This document shows positions 31,754 to 40,036 of a DNA stretch of 64,000 nucleotides, in pieces; position 1 is the first letter of the stretch; every line of letters begins with the position of its first letter. Origin of the DNA: Streptomyces sp. L-9-10. GTDB taxonomy: Bacteria > Actinomycetota > Actinomycetes > Streptomycetales > Streptomycetaceae. The stretch spans positions 124,001-188,000 of the forward strand of contig NZ_PHRF01000016.1 of assembly GCF_004151105.1 (NCBI RefSeq). Direction: 5' to 3'. Position numbers and translations under genes: made by a program. The notes beneath the pieces were generated by a model. That model was not told the origin of the DNA and ran no database searches. It saw nothing but the letters and a program-made list of their open reading frames with translations.

Positions 31754-33891
31754 CCGGTCGCAACGACGGCCGGGCCGAAGACCATGGGCGTGTCTACCAG
31801 GCTTCGGGCGACCAGCACATCACCGAGCACCATCACCACGGCCCGTCGTGGTCCGGGCCGGACTCGGTACGCCACCCCGCCGTGGGCCGGGCGCCCGCGA
31901 TACTCCGTGACCGCGATGAGCTCATGGAGCGTTTGCGGGCCGCTGTCACCGCAGGCGCGGGAAACGGGGTCTTCGTTCTCCACGGTCTCGGAGGCTGCGG
32001 AAAGACGGCCGTCGCCTACACGATCTTCCGGTACGCGGTGAACGAGGCCGATCGGCTGAGTCTCTGGGTCAACGCCTCCGACCACGCCTCCTTGCGCGCC
32101 GGCATGCTCGCCGTGGCCGCCGACCGGGGAGCGGGCGAGGGCGAGCTCATGGCCGCGCGCAACGGTCTTCGCGCGGCGGCAGACCTGGTCTGGGACCGGC
32201 TCGACCATTCCGACCGGCCCTGGTTGTTGGTCCTGGACAACGCGGACGATCCAGCTGTGCTGCGCGACGGTGGCTGGCTGCGCACGAGTCCGCGCGGCAC
32301 CGTTCTCGTGACCACCCGTCAGGCGGCGCACCACTGGTGGCCCGCCGCCGAACTGCTCCACGTCGGTGTACTGCCACGTGCCGAAGCCGCCCAGGTACTG
32401 TGCGACCTCGCGCCGGGCACCGGGACCGTCGAGGAGGCCGGCACCGTCGCCGACCGGCTCGGCCGCCTTCCGCTCGCGCTGACGCTCGCCGGCGGATTCC
32501 TGGCCCACCAGGTGATCGAGCCCTGGACCATGGCCGAGTACGGCCGGCGCCTCGAAGACCGCCGGGACCCCATCGAACTGATCGACCAGGGCGCGGGAGC
32601 CGCCGCCAACGACTCCCGCCATCTGATCAGCGGCACCTGGCAGCTGTCGCTCAACGCTCTCGTCGGACAGGGACTGCCGGACGCCACCCCGCTGCTGAGG
32701 CTGCTGGCCTGCTGGTCGAGCGACCCGCTCCCGCTCTCGCTGCTCGGCGGCGTCGACCTCGGCCCGGAACTGCCCTCCGACCGCGTCGAACTGACGCTGC
32801 GTGGACTCCTCGACCACTCGCTCACCGAGCTCGTGGCAGGCGGTGCCGTGCGCTGCCTGCGCACCCACGGGGTGCTGCTCGACAGCGTTGCCCGGGGGAT
32901 GCCCGACGACCAGCGCGAACGGCTCGCCGCAACGGCCGCCGGTCTCCTGGCGTCGGCCCTTCCCGAAATGCCCGAGCGCGGGACACGGGACGCCCGGCTC
33001 AACCTCCTCACCTCGCACGTCCTTGTGCTCCTTCGGCGCGTGCGGGACTGGTCCACCGTGCGACAGCCGACTGCGGAGGCCGCGGTCGCGTGCGCTCTGC
33101 GGCTGGTGACGGCTCAGCACCGTGCCGGTGACTACGCGTCGGCGCTCGCCGTCGCGAACCGGTCCGTGGAACTCGCCGGGCCCCTGCTGGGCGAGGACCA
33201 CCTCCTCGTGCTGAGGCTCCGTCAACGCGTGGGGAAGTCCGTCGATCGTCTGGGACGCCTCGCCGAGGCGGCGGACCTGCATCGCCGGGTGCTCGCCGAT
33301 CTGGAGCGCGCCCACGGTGCTGATTCACCGGACACGCTGACGAGTTGTCTGCATCTGTCGCGCCCTCTCACCTGGCTCGGTGATACGGCGGAGGCCGTGG
33401 CGCTGATGCGCCGGGCGGCGAGGGGCAGGACCGCGCAACTGGGCCCTTGGCACCCACTGACACTGGAGGCGCGAGCGTGCCTGCTGGAGCTGCCGCCGGG
33501 AGCGGAGCTGGAGGAGGAAGCCCCGGGAGGGCCCGGCGTGGTCGCCGCCTGCCGCCGCGCACTCGGCCCCGATCACCCGATCACGCTCTCGGCCGAGCTC
33601 AACTGCGCACTCGCCTTGTTCAACACCGGTGAACCGGCGGAGGCGCTGCCACTGGCTCGTAGGGCCCTGGCCGCTCATGAGCTGCGTTACGGAGCCGAGT
33701 ATCCGATCACGATGGCCTCCCGGAGCCTGCTGGGCAGTGTCCTCGCCGCGCTGGGTGAGCTCTCGGAGGCCGTCGAACAGATCGAGACCGTCATCGAGGG
33801 GAGAGAGCGGGTACTCGGCCCGAGTCACCCGTGGACGCTGGTGGCCCGGGAGAAGCTCGCCACGTACCAGGGCCTCCGGGGAAACGCGTAG
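31750..33891 (+). CDS. STAND/NB-ARC ATPase with TPR repeats
   Basis: 713 residues. A short N-terminus GRVYQASGDQHITEHHHHG leads to an NB-ARC-like NTPase: Walker A GLGGCGKT at 79-86, Walker B WLLVLDNADD at ~158-167, a sensor VLVTTRQ, then a GRLPLALTLAGG motif (GxP). A winged-helix-like part follows, and tetratricopeptide repeats of ~42 residues occupy about 430-710 (LGRLAEAADLHRRVLADLE; NTGEPAEALPLARRALAAHE; LGELSEAVEQIETVIEGRE). STAND ATPases act as ligand-triggered switches in signalling or anti-phage/cell-suicide systems. No effector domain is fused, so output may lie in the upstream partner, to which it is coupled. Confidence 0.85.
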   Translation: MTGRNDGRAEDHGRVYQASGDQHITEHHHHGPSWSGPDSVRHPAVGRAPAILRDRDELMERLRAAVTAGAGNGVFVLHGLGGCGKTAVAYTIFRYAVNEADRLSLWVNASDHASLRAGMLAVAADRGAGEGELMAARNGLRAAADLVWDRLDHSDRPWLLVLDNADDPAVLRDGGWLRTSPRGTVLVTTRQAAHHWWPAAELLHVGVLPRAEAAQVLCDLAPGTGTVEEAGTVADRLGRLPLALTLAGGFLAHQVIEPWTMAEYGRRLEDRRDPIELIDQGAGAAANDSRHLISGTWQLSLNALVGQGLPDATPLLRLLACWSSDPLPLSLLGGVDLGPELPSDRVELTLRGLLDHSLTELVAGGAVRCLRTHGVLLDSVARGMPDDQRERLAATAAGLLASALPEMPERGTRDARLNLLTSHVLVLLRRVRDWSTVRQPTAEAAVACALRLVTAQHRAGDYASALAVANRSVELAGPLLGEDHLLVLRLRQRVGKSVDRLGRLAEAADLHRRVLADLERAHGADSPDTLTSCLHLSRPLTWLGDTAEAVALMRRAARGRTAQLGPWHPLTLEARACLLELPPGAELEEEAPGGPGVVAACRRALGPDHPITLSAELNCALALFNTGEPAEALPLARRALAAHELRYGAEYPITMASRSLLGSVLAALGELSEAVEQIETVIEGRERVLGPSHPWTLVAREKLATYQGLRGNA

Positions 33892-34012
33892 CCACGGGCT
33901 CGGGGGCCGAGTGGACCTGCCCGCGGGCCTCCTCTGGCGCGAACTCGTCACTCAGCGTTGCACCGTGATGCGTGCTCGGTCATAATCGCGCCAACTCACC
34001 TGGAGGATTCGC

Positions 34013-34306
34013 GTGATTCGTGCGTGGGAAGCAGATCCCTCTTCGCCGCTGGTCCGTCGTCTGGGTAAAAGCCCCGAGGAATTGGGGACGACGGGCGGTG
34101 AGTCCGGCTGCCCGGATATCTGGGAGCTGGAGAACGGTGATATCGCGGTGATCGGGAGAGACCTCACCGACTCCTATCGGGCGGGCCTTCCCGACGGTGT
34201 GAAAATCGCCCCGGACGAGCGGTTGGTCATCATTCCGCGCACGACGGCAATGGCTGCGAAGGAGGACATCCCGGATGCTCAGCGCTCTGGCGGATGCGAC
34301 CGGTGA
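34013..34306 (+). CDS. hypothetical partner of DUF6879 protein, 97 residues
   Basis: Starts MIRAWEADPSSPLVRRLGKS from GTG with GGAGG 7 nt upstream. A compact beta-rich middle, CPDIWELENGDIAVIGRDLT, is followed by LPDGVKIAPDERLVIIPR. This small protein regularly precedes DUF6879 genes in Streptomyces (recalled, not checked). The end overlaps the DUF6879 gene by 32 nt, indicating coupling. The function is unknown; there is no catalytic or DNA-binding motif. Confidence 0.7.
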   Translation: MIRAWEADPSSPLVRRLGKSPEELGTTGGESGCPDIWELENGDIAVIGRDLTDSYRAGLPDGVKIAPDERLVIIPRTTAMAAKEDIPDAQRSGGCDR

Positions 34307-34898
34307 CCGGCTTGAGTTGGACGCTTACCTGGAAGATTTCGACCAGCACTTCTGGCGCGCGGGCAGGGCGGGCTTCTGGAAGCTTGAACGTCAGCAGACC
34401 TTCAGAGAGCCCGGGGTGAAGAGCTGGGAAGCGTTCTTCCGTGGCGAGTGGGGGACGGCTCTCTCGCTGATCTCCGAGCAGCGGGGTCATTACGAGAGGT
34501 ACTTCCGGAAGATCGCGGACCATGGGTTCGGCCTGCACCGTGTCCGTGTGGTCGAGGAGCCCATCTCCCCCTATCTGCAATGGGAACTCCACCTTCTGCG
34601 CCTGAAGGAGCAATGCGGAGAGGATACGCGGGTCGTGGGGTTGGACGACATCGCGTTACTCGAACCCGATGGCGCATTACCGGAAATCGCCATCATCGGA
34701 TCCTCCGTACTGTACGAGATCGTTTATGACGGCGAAGGAAACCTTGCCGGCGGCATCAGATACACCGACAGCGGGGCGATCGCCGAGTGCCGGCGAATCA
34801 TTCGTGACCTGCATGGATCCGGAGAGCGGCTCGACAGCTTCTTCGGGCGCCGCGTTGCCTCTCTGCCTGCCCCTGCCATGCACCATCTTCGAGCGTAG
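34275..34898 (+). CDS. DUF6879 family protein
   Basis: 207 residues. The sequence pattern of DUF6879 is visible: FWRAGRAGFWKLERQQTFRE, then WEAFFRGEW, ERYFRKIADHG, RVRVVEEPISPYLQWELHL and a late IIGSSVLYEIVYDGEG. The biochemical role is unknown. It carries two TTA codons (34656-34658 and 34677-34679), strong evidence that translation depends on bldA and so on developmental stage. A formyltransferase gene follows after 37 bp on the same strand and is probably cotranscribed. Confidence 0.8.
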   Translation: MLSALADATGDRLELDAYLEDFDQHFWRAGRAGFWKLERQQTFREPGVKSWEAFFRGEWGTALSLISEQRGHYERYFRKIADHGFGLHRVRVVEEPISPYLQWELHLLRLKEQCGEDTRVVGLDDIALLEPDGALPEIAIIGSSVLYEIVYDGEGNLAGGIRYTDSGAIAECRRIIRDLHGSGERLDSFFGRRVASLPAPAMHHLRA

Positions 34899-34935
34899 AG
34901 TCCGGGTCTCGTCTCGAGAAATACTGGGTGGGTCG

Positions 34936-35772
34936 ATGCGTGTCATCCTCGTGTCCTATTCGGCGCAGGGATTCGCTGTCCTGCGGGCTGTCTGTGAACG
35001 GGCCGGGCACACGCCCGTGGCGTACCTGCACGCACGATCTCTGAGGCCCGGCGGGCCGACCAGGCCCGGCGCGGGACGGGTGATCGGCGAGATCGCCGAC
35101 GGGATTCCGCAGGGGGTCGATCTCCTTCTGCCCGGCAGCAAGAAGGTGCTGGCGAAGACCCTGCACGGGTATGACGCGGACCTCATGATCTGTTACGGGT
35201 TTCCCTGGAAGTTCCCGCCCTCGGCCCTGCGGGCCACATCGCTGGGAGCCATCAACGTTCATACGTCGATGCTGCCGAAATATCGCGGTCCCATCCCCGT
35301 CAATTGGGCGATCAGGAACGGTGACCCGGACATCGGGGTGAGTATCCACTGGATGGACGAGGAATTCGATTCGGGTGGAATCCTGATCCAGGAGTCCGGA
35401 ATCGCGCTGGACGACGACGTACTGCCGGCGCGGATCTGGGGGGCCGTCGACGAATTCATCTCGCGCCTTCTCCCCACGGCTCTTGAGCGTGCGGCCGACG
35501 GGTTTCCCGGTACCGCACAGTGCGCCGCACATGCCTCTTACGCGGGGTGGATGGAGCCCGGCTTCTCCCGTATCGACTGGGGGCACCCCAGAGGCCGGAT
35601 CCACCATCAGGTACGCGCCACGCGATTCGGCAGTTCGGGCAGGTCGGGTCCGACCGCGTTGGTGGCGGGTGAATGGATCAGGGTGGTGCGGACCTCGCTC
35701 GAACCCGCCGACGGCGTAGAGGTGACGTGCGCGGACGGTCCTCTGTGGATCATGGAATCGATGCCTGCCTGA
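34936..35772 (+). CDS. orphan formyltransferase (Fmt-like)
   Basis: A 278-residue protein of the formyltransferase fold. The catalytic triad region is AINVHTSMLPKYRGPIPVNW (Asn, His) and the following GVSIHWMDEEFDSGGIL supplies the Asp. An N-terminal MRVILVSYSAQGFAVLRAV strand-helix replaces the Rossmann-like start of Fmt. It uses 10-formyl-tetrahydrofolate. A true fmt lies with def in other operons, so this copy probably formylates a metabolite (amino sugar or amino acid) rather than Met-tRNA. The ATG at 34936 follows GGGTGGG by 3 nt, a weak site. Confidence 0.8.
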   Translation: MRVILVSYSAQGFAVLRAVCERAGHTPVAYLHARSLRPGGPTRPGAGRVIGEIADGIPQGVDLLLPGSKKVLAKTLHGYDADLMICYGFPWKFPPSALRATSLGAINVHTSMLPKYRGPIPVNWAIRNGDPDIGVSIHWMDEEFDSGGILIQESGIALDDDVLPARIWGAVDEFISRLLPTALERAADGFPGTAQCAAHASYAGWMEPGFSRIDWGHPRGRIHHQVRATRFGSSGRSGPTALVAGEWIRVVRTSLEPADGVEVTCADGPLWIMESMPA

Positions 35773-35899
35773 GTTCGCGCGGGAGCCCGCGAGGGGAGTG
35801 CCGGGACCCCCGGATGACCGCGGGGTGGTCCGCCAGGGCGGGGGTGTCGTGGTGGCGATTACCCTGGGATGTCGATCCGTCCCCCCGTACAGGAGTGAA

Positions 35900-37759
35900 A
35901 TGGCCGTCAATCTGGTCAATGTCGAGGCAGTCACCAAGGTGTACGGCACCCGTGCGCTGCTCGACGGTGTCTCTCTCGGCGTCTCCGAGGGAGACCGGAT
36001 CGGCGTCGTCGGGCGGAACGGCGACGGTAAGACGACCCTCATCCGGCTGCTCAGCAAGCTGGAGGAGGCCGATACCGGGCGGGTCACGCACAGTGGCGGG
36101 CTGCGGCTCGGGGTGTTGACGCAGCACGATTCGCTCGATCCCGCCGCCACGGTCAGGCACGAGGTGATCGGCGATCTCGCCGATCATGAGTGGGCCGGGA
36201 ACGCCAAGATCCGCGATGTGCTCACCGGGCTCTTCGGCGGGCTCGATCTGCCCGGGTTCCCGCAGGGGCTCGACACCGTCATCGCGCCGCTCTCCGGCGG
36301 TGAGCGGCGGCGGATCGCGCTCGCGAAGCTGCTGATCGGCGAGCCCGAGCTGATCGTGCTGGACGAGCCCACCAACCACCTCGACGTCGAGGGCATCGCC
36401 TGGCTGGCCGAGCATCTGCGGGCGCGGCGGTCCGCGCTCGTGTGTGTGACGCACGACCGGTGGTTCCTCGACCAGGTCTGTACGCGGATGTGGGACGTCC
36501 AGCGCGGTGCGGTGCACGAGTACGAGGGCGGCTACTCCGACTATGTCTTCGCGCGCGCCGAGCGCGAGCGCATCGCGGCGACCGAGGAGGCCAAGCGGCA
36601 GAACCTGGTCCGCAAGGAGCTGGCCTGGCTGCGGCGCGGGGCTCCCGCGCGTACGTCGAAGCCGCGCTTCCGGGTCGAGGCGGCCAATGAGCTGATCGCG
36701 GACGTACCGCCGCCGCGTGACACCTCCGAGCTGATGAAGTTCGCCAACGCCCGGCTCGGCAAGACCGTCTTCGACATGGAGGACGTCACCGTCCAGGCCG
36801 GCCCCAAGGTGCTGCTCACCCGTCTCACCTGGCAGCTCGGCCCGGGGGACCGGATCGGGCTGGTCGGGGTGAACGGCGCGGGCAAGACCTCGCTGCTGCG
36901 GGCGCTCGCCGAGGCCGCCCGTTCGCAGGGCGATGTCCAGCCCGCCGCCGGGAAGGTCGTGGTCGGCAGGACCGTCAAGCTGGCGTATCTGTCCCAGGAG
37001 GTCACCGAACTCAAGCCGTCGCTGCGGGTCCTCGAAGCCGTGCAGCAGGTGCGGGACCGTGTCGACCTCGGCAAGGGGCGGGAGATGACGGCGGGCCAGC
37101 TGTGCGAGCAGTTCGGCTTCACCAAGGAGAAGCAGTGGACGCCGGTCGGCGATCTCTCCGGCGGTGAGCGGCGCCGCCTTCAGCTGCTGCGGCTGCTGAT
37201 GGACGAGCCGAACGTCCTCTTCCTCGACGAGCCCACCAACGATCTCGACATCGAGACGCTCAACCAGCTGGAGGACCTGCTCGACGGCTGGCCGGGCTCG
37301 ATGGTCGTCATCTCGCACGACCGGTTCTTCATCGAGCGGACCACCGACAAGGTGATGGCGCTGCTCGGTGACGCGAAGCTGCGGATGCTGCCGCGCGGGA
37401 TCGACGAGTATCTGGAACGCCGCCGCCAGTTGATCGCGTCCGGGGTTCCGGCCGCCGCGCAGGCTCCCGCCGAGGGGCGGTCAGCGGGTACGGGTACAGG
37501 TACGGGAGCGGGCGCCGGTACGGGTGCCGGTACAGGGGCGGTATCGGCCAAGGACGGCCGTGCGGCGAAGAAGGAACTGCAGAAGATCGAGCGGCAGTTG
37601 GACAAGATGTCCAGCCGTGAGACGACCCTCCATCAGCAGATCGCCGACCATGCCACAGACTTCGAGAAAGTGGCCAAATTGGATGCGGAGCTGCGCGAAC
37701 TGGTGAGTGAGCGCGACGAGTTGGAAATGCGCTGGCTGGAGCTCGCGGAGGACGCGTAG
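35900..37759 (+). CDS. ABC-F family ATPase (Uup/Ettα-like)
   Basis: 619 residues with two ABC domains in tandem and no membrane segment. Domain 1 has Walker A VGRNGDGKTT, signature LSGGERRRIALAK and LDEPTNHLDVEG; domain 2 has VGVNGAGKTS, LSGGERRRLQLLR and LDEPTNDLDIET. A linker between them (PtIM) is Arg/Glu-rich. After a Gly-Thr-Ala repeat tail (GTGTGTGAGAGTGAGTGAV) comes a C-terminal coiled coil (KKELQKIERQLDKMSS...), as in Uup. ABC-F proteins act on the ribosomal E-site. AGGAG precedes the ATG. No resistance determinants are adjacent, so a housekeeping role is likely. Confidence 0.9.
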   Translation: MAVNLVNVEAVTKVYGTRALLDGVSLGVSEGDRIGVVGRNGDGKTTLIRLLSKLEEADTGRVTHSGGLRLGVLTQHDSLDPAATVRHEVIGDLADHEWAGNAKIRDVLTGLFGGLDLPGFPQGLDTVIAPLSGGERRRIALAKLLIGEPELIVLDEPTNHLDVEGIAWLAEHLRARRSALVCVTHDRWFLDQVCTRMWDVQRGAVHEYEGGYSDYVFARAERERIAATEEAKRQNLVRKELAWLRRGAPARTSKPRFRVEAANELIADVPPPRDTSELMKFANARLGKTVFDMEDVTVQAGPKVLLTRLTWQLGPGDRIGLVGVNGAGKTSLLRALAEAARSQGDVQPAAGKVVVGRTVKLAYLSQEVTELKPSLRVLEAVQQVRDRVDLGKGREMTAGQLCEQFGFTKEKQWTPVGDLSGGERRRLQLLRLLMDEPNVLFLDEPTNDLDIETLNQLEDLLDGWPGSMVVISHDRFFIERTTDKVMALLGDAKLRMLPRGIDEYLERRRQLIASGVPAAAQAPAEGRSAGTGTGTGAGAGTGAGTGAVSAKDGRAAKKELQKIERQLDKMSSRETTLHQQIADHATDFEKVAKLDAELRELVSERDELEMRWLELAEDA

Positions 37760-37791
37760 AGACGCTGTGCAGAGCGCGTAACGAGCACATC

Positions 37792-37833
37792 ACGGGCCGG
37801 TCCTCCCTTGGGAACAGGGGCGGACCGGCCCGT
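37792..37833 (+). terminator. terminator after the ABC-F gene
   Basis: A 12-bp perfect stem, ACGGGCCGGTCC / GGACCGGCCCGT, with an 18-nt loop. It lies 33 bases after the stop. The remaining ~165 bases before the next gene are AT-richer and hold its promoter region. Confidence 0.85.
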
Positions 37834-37998
37834 CCCGTACGGATGCCCGAGTGATAGAAAGAAGCGCCGCTCGACTGATATGACGATGCGGAAACCGCGC
37901 CCGATTCGCTCCATTCCGGTGGCCGGTGATTATCAGCCACCGGAATCGCGGGGGAGTCCGACCGGGTCGCGGACCGAACTAACAGGGGGAAAGCGCTG

Positions 37999-39906
37999 AT
38001 GAGCCAACCGCCCAGTCAGCAACCGCCGCAGGGCGGCTTCGGAGCTCCGCAGGACCAGCCGCACGGTGGCCCGCCGGGACAGGGGGGACCGCAGAGTCCG
38101 CCGCCGCCCGCGCAGCCGCCGCAGATGCCACCGCCGCCGCAGACGCCGCCGGGTCCGCAGACGCCGCCGGGTCCGCCGGCCGCACAGCCCGGTTACGGCT
38201 ATCCGCAGGCGGGACCGGCCGGGCAGGGGCAGCCTCAGCCCGGTCCGTACAACCAGCCCGGTCCGTACGGCCAGCAGCCCGGCCCGTACAACCAGCCGGG
38301 ACCGTACGGACAGCAGCAGCCAGGCCCGTACAACCAGCCGGGGCCGTACAACCAGCCCGGCCCCTACGGTCAGCAGTCCGGTCCTTACGGTCAGCAGCCC
38401 GGCCCCTATGGCGGCTATCCGCCCCAGCAGTTCCCCGGCCCGCCCACCGCGCCCGGCGGTGGCGGCGGTAGCGGCAAGAACCCCTTCAAGGGCAAGCCCG
38501 GCATGATCGTCGCGGCGGCCGTCGCGGGAGCGCTGGTCATCGGCGGCGGGATATGGCTCGCCGTCGGCGGTGACGACAGCGGCGACAAGCCGGACGTCAG
38601 CAAGAGCGGGGACGCCACGCCGAGCGGTTCGCCGAGCGTCGACCAGGGCGACGGCAGCGGCACGGGCCGCGAGGCCGCGGACGACCTCAACGCCGGGCGC
38701 AAGGACGGCGAGGCCAAGATCGAGTGGCTTCAGACGAACGACGTGGACCTGCCGCGCAACGGAGCGGATGTGGAAGGCCCGTGGTTCGCCGGCGACACCG
38801 TCGTCAAGGCCATGTACCGGCAGGTCGTGGGGTATTCCGCCGCCGACGGCAAGAAGAAGTGGACGCTGTCGCTGCCCGCCGAGATCTGCGCGGCGCCCGT
38901 CGCGTCCACGGCCGCCGGCAAGCTGGTCATCGGGGTCAAGAACGGCACCACGGAGAAGGCCGACTGCAACCAGCTCCAGCTGATCGATCTGACGACCGGC
39001 AAGACCGGCTGGAAGAAGGAGATACCCGAGACGGGCGCCTTCGACCTGCTCTCCGACATCACCCTCGCGATCAGCGGCGACACGGTGACCGCCGCCCGCA
39101 CCGGCGCCGTCAACGCCTTCCGGGTGAGCGACGGCAAGGAACTCTTCGGCAAGCTCCCCGGTGACTGCCAGCCGTACGCGCTCACGGGCGGCCCCAAGAT
39201 GATCGCCGCCGAGAACTGCAACTCCGGCGCGAAACAGATCCAGGAGCTGGACCCGACGACCGGCCGGGCCAAGTGGACCTACAAGCTGGCCGCCGACTGG
39301 GAGACCGACAAGGTCTACTCGATCAACCCGCTGGTCGTCTCCCTGAAGAACGACGAGAAGGACACCTGGAGCGTCGTCGCGCTCAACGCGAACGGCACCC
39401 TGCGCTCGCAGATCCAGGGGGGCACGGACAAGTTCGCACCGAACTGCGGTGGCGGCTTCATCGTCTTCGGCCAGAACCTGGAGGGCTGCGTCGGTGTCGC
39501 CGCCGACGCGAACACCTTCTACATGGCGACCGCGCCCGACAGCAGCGGCACCTCCCGTACCAACGAGATCGTCGCCTTCAGCCTGGACACCGGAAAGTCC
39601 ACATGGCGCGCCAAGGCGCCCGAGGGCCGCACGATGACGCCGCTGCGCATGGAGGGCGGGAAGGTCCTGGTCTATCTGGACGCCACGTATGACACGGGCG
39701 GCGCGGTCGCGACCGTGGCCCCGACCGGTGGCGCCCCGACCACGCTGTTGCGGCACCCGGCGTCCACGGCGCAGATCGAGAACTCCTTCTACTCGCCGAA
39801 GTACGCCTATGTGGACGGTCGTTTCTATGTGATGAGCGGCCGGGTCAGCGCGAGCAACGACGAAGAGGAACTGAAGACGAAGACGATGATGGCCTTCGGG
39901 AAATGA
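37999..39906 (+). CDS. membrane-anchored PQQ-like beta-propeller protein, copy 1
   Basis: 635 residues. Residues 1-150 are Pro/Gln/Gly/Tyr rich, with tandem GPYNQPGPYGQQ units at about 75-140. A single membrane helix follows (MIVAAAVAGALVIGGGIWLA, ~172-190), then an Asp/Ser linker and an extracellular propeller of PQQ-like repeats (YSAADGKKKWTL; DLTTGKTGWKKE; DPTTGRAKWTYK). Two Cys-containing loops suggest disulphides. The function of the family is unknown; it may assist envelope assembly like BamB-type propellers. GGGGGAAAG precedes the ATG. A paralogue follows 130 bp downstream. Confidence 0.85.
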   Translation: MSQPPSQQPPQGGFGAPQDQPHGGPPGQGGPQSPPPPAQPPQMPPPPQTPPGPQTPPGPPAAQPGYGYPQAGPAGQGQPQPGPYNQPGPYGQQPGPYNQPGPYGQQQPGPYNQPGPYNQPGPYGQQSGPYGQQPGPYGGYPPQQFPGPPTAPGGGGGSGKNPFKGKPGMIVAAAVAGALVIGGGIWLAVGGDDSGDKPDVSKSGDATPSGSPSVDQGDGSGTGREAADDLNAGRKDGEAKIEWLQTNDVDLPRNGADVEGPWFAGDTVVKAMYRQVVGYSAADGKKKWTLSLPAEICAAPVASTAAGKLVIGVKNGTTEKADCNQLQLIDLTTGKTGWKKEIPETGAFDLLSDITLAISGDTVTAARTGAVNAFRVSDGKELFGKLPGDCQPYALTGGPKMIAAENCNSGAKQIQELDPTTGRAKWTYKLAADWETDKVYSINPLVVSLKNDEKDTWSVVALNANGTLRSQIQGGTDKFAPNCGGGFIVFGQNLEGCVGVAADANTFYMATAPDSSGTSRTNEIVAFSLDTGKSTWRAKAPEGRTMTPLRMEGGKVLVYLDATYDTGGAVATVAPTGGAPTTLLRHPASTAQIENSFYSPKYAYVDGRFYVMSGRVSASNDEEELKTKTMMAFGK

Positions 39907-39960
39907 CGCTCCCAGGCCTCCCAGGCCTCCCAGGGCTCTCAGGGCTCTCAGGCATCCCCG
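39907..39960. repeat. short tandem repeats between the two propeller genes
   Basis: Imperfect 9-11 bp units CTCCCAGGC and CTCTCAGGG, about five in a row, directly after the first propeller gene's stop. No terminator stem is evident here, so the two genes may be read through. Confidence 0.6.
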
Positions 39961-40036
39961 GCATCGCTGTCCTCCCCGTTCCCTCTGTCCTCTCCGCTCT
40001 CTTCGTCCCCGACGACTTTCCCGAGGTACGCACGTC

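Noticed and set aside
38240..38420. Regularly spaced repeats resembling a CRISPR array
   Set aside because: The repeats are in frame and encode GPYNQPGPYGQQ units of the propeller protein; there are no constant-length spacers and no cas genes.
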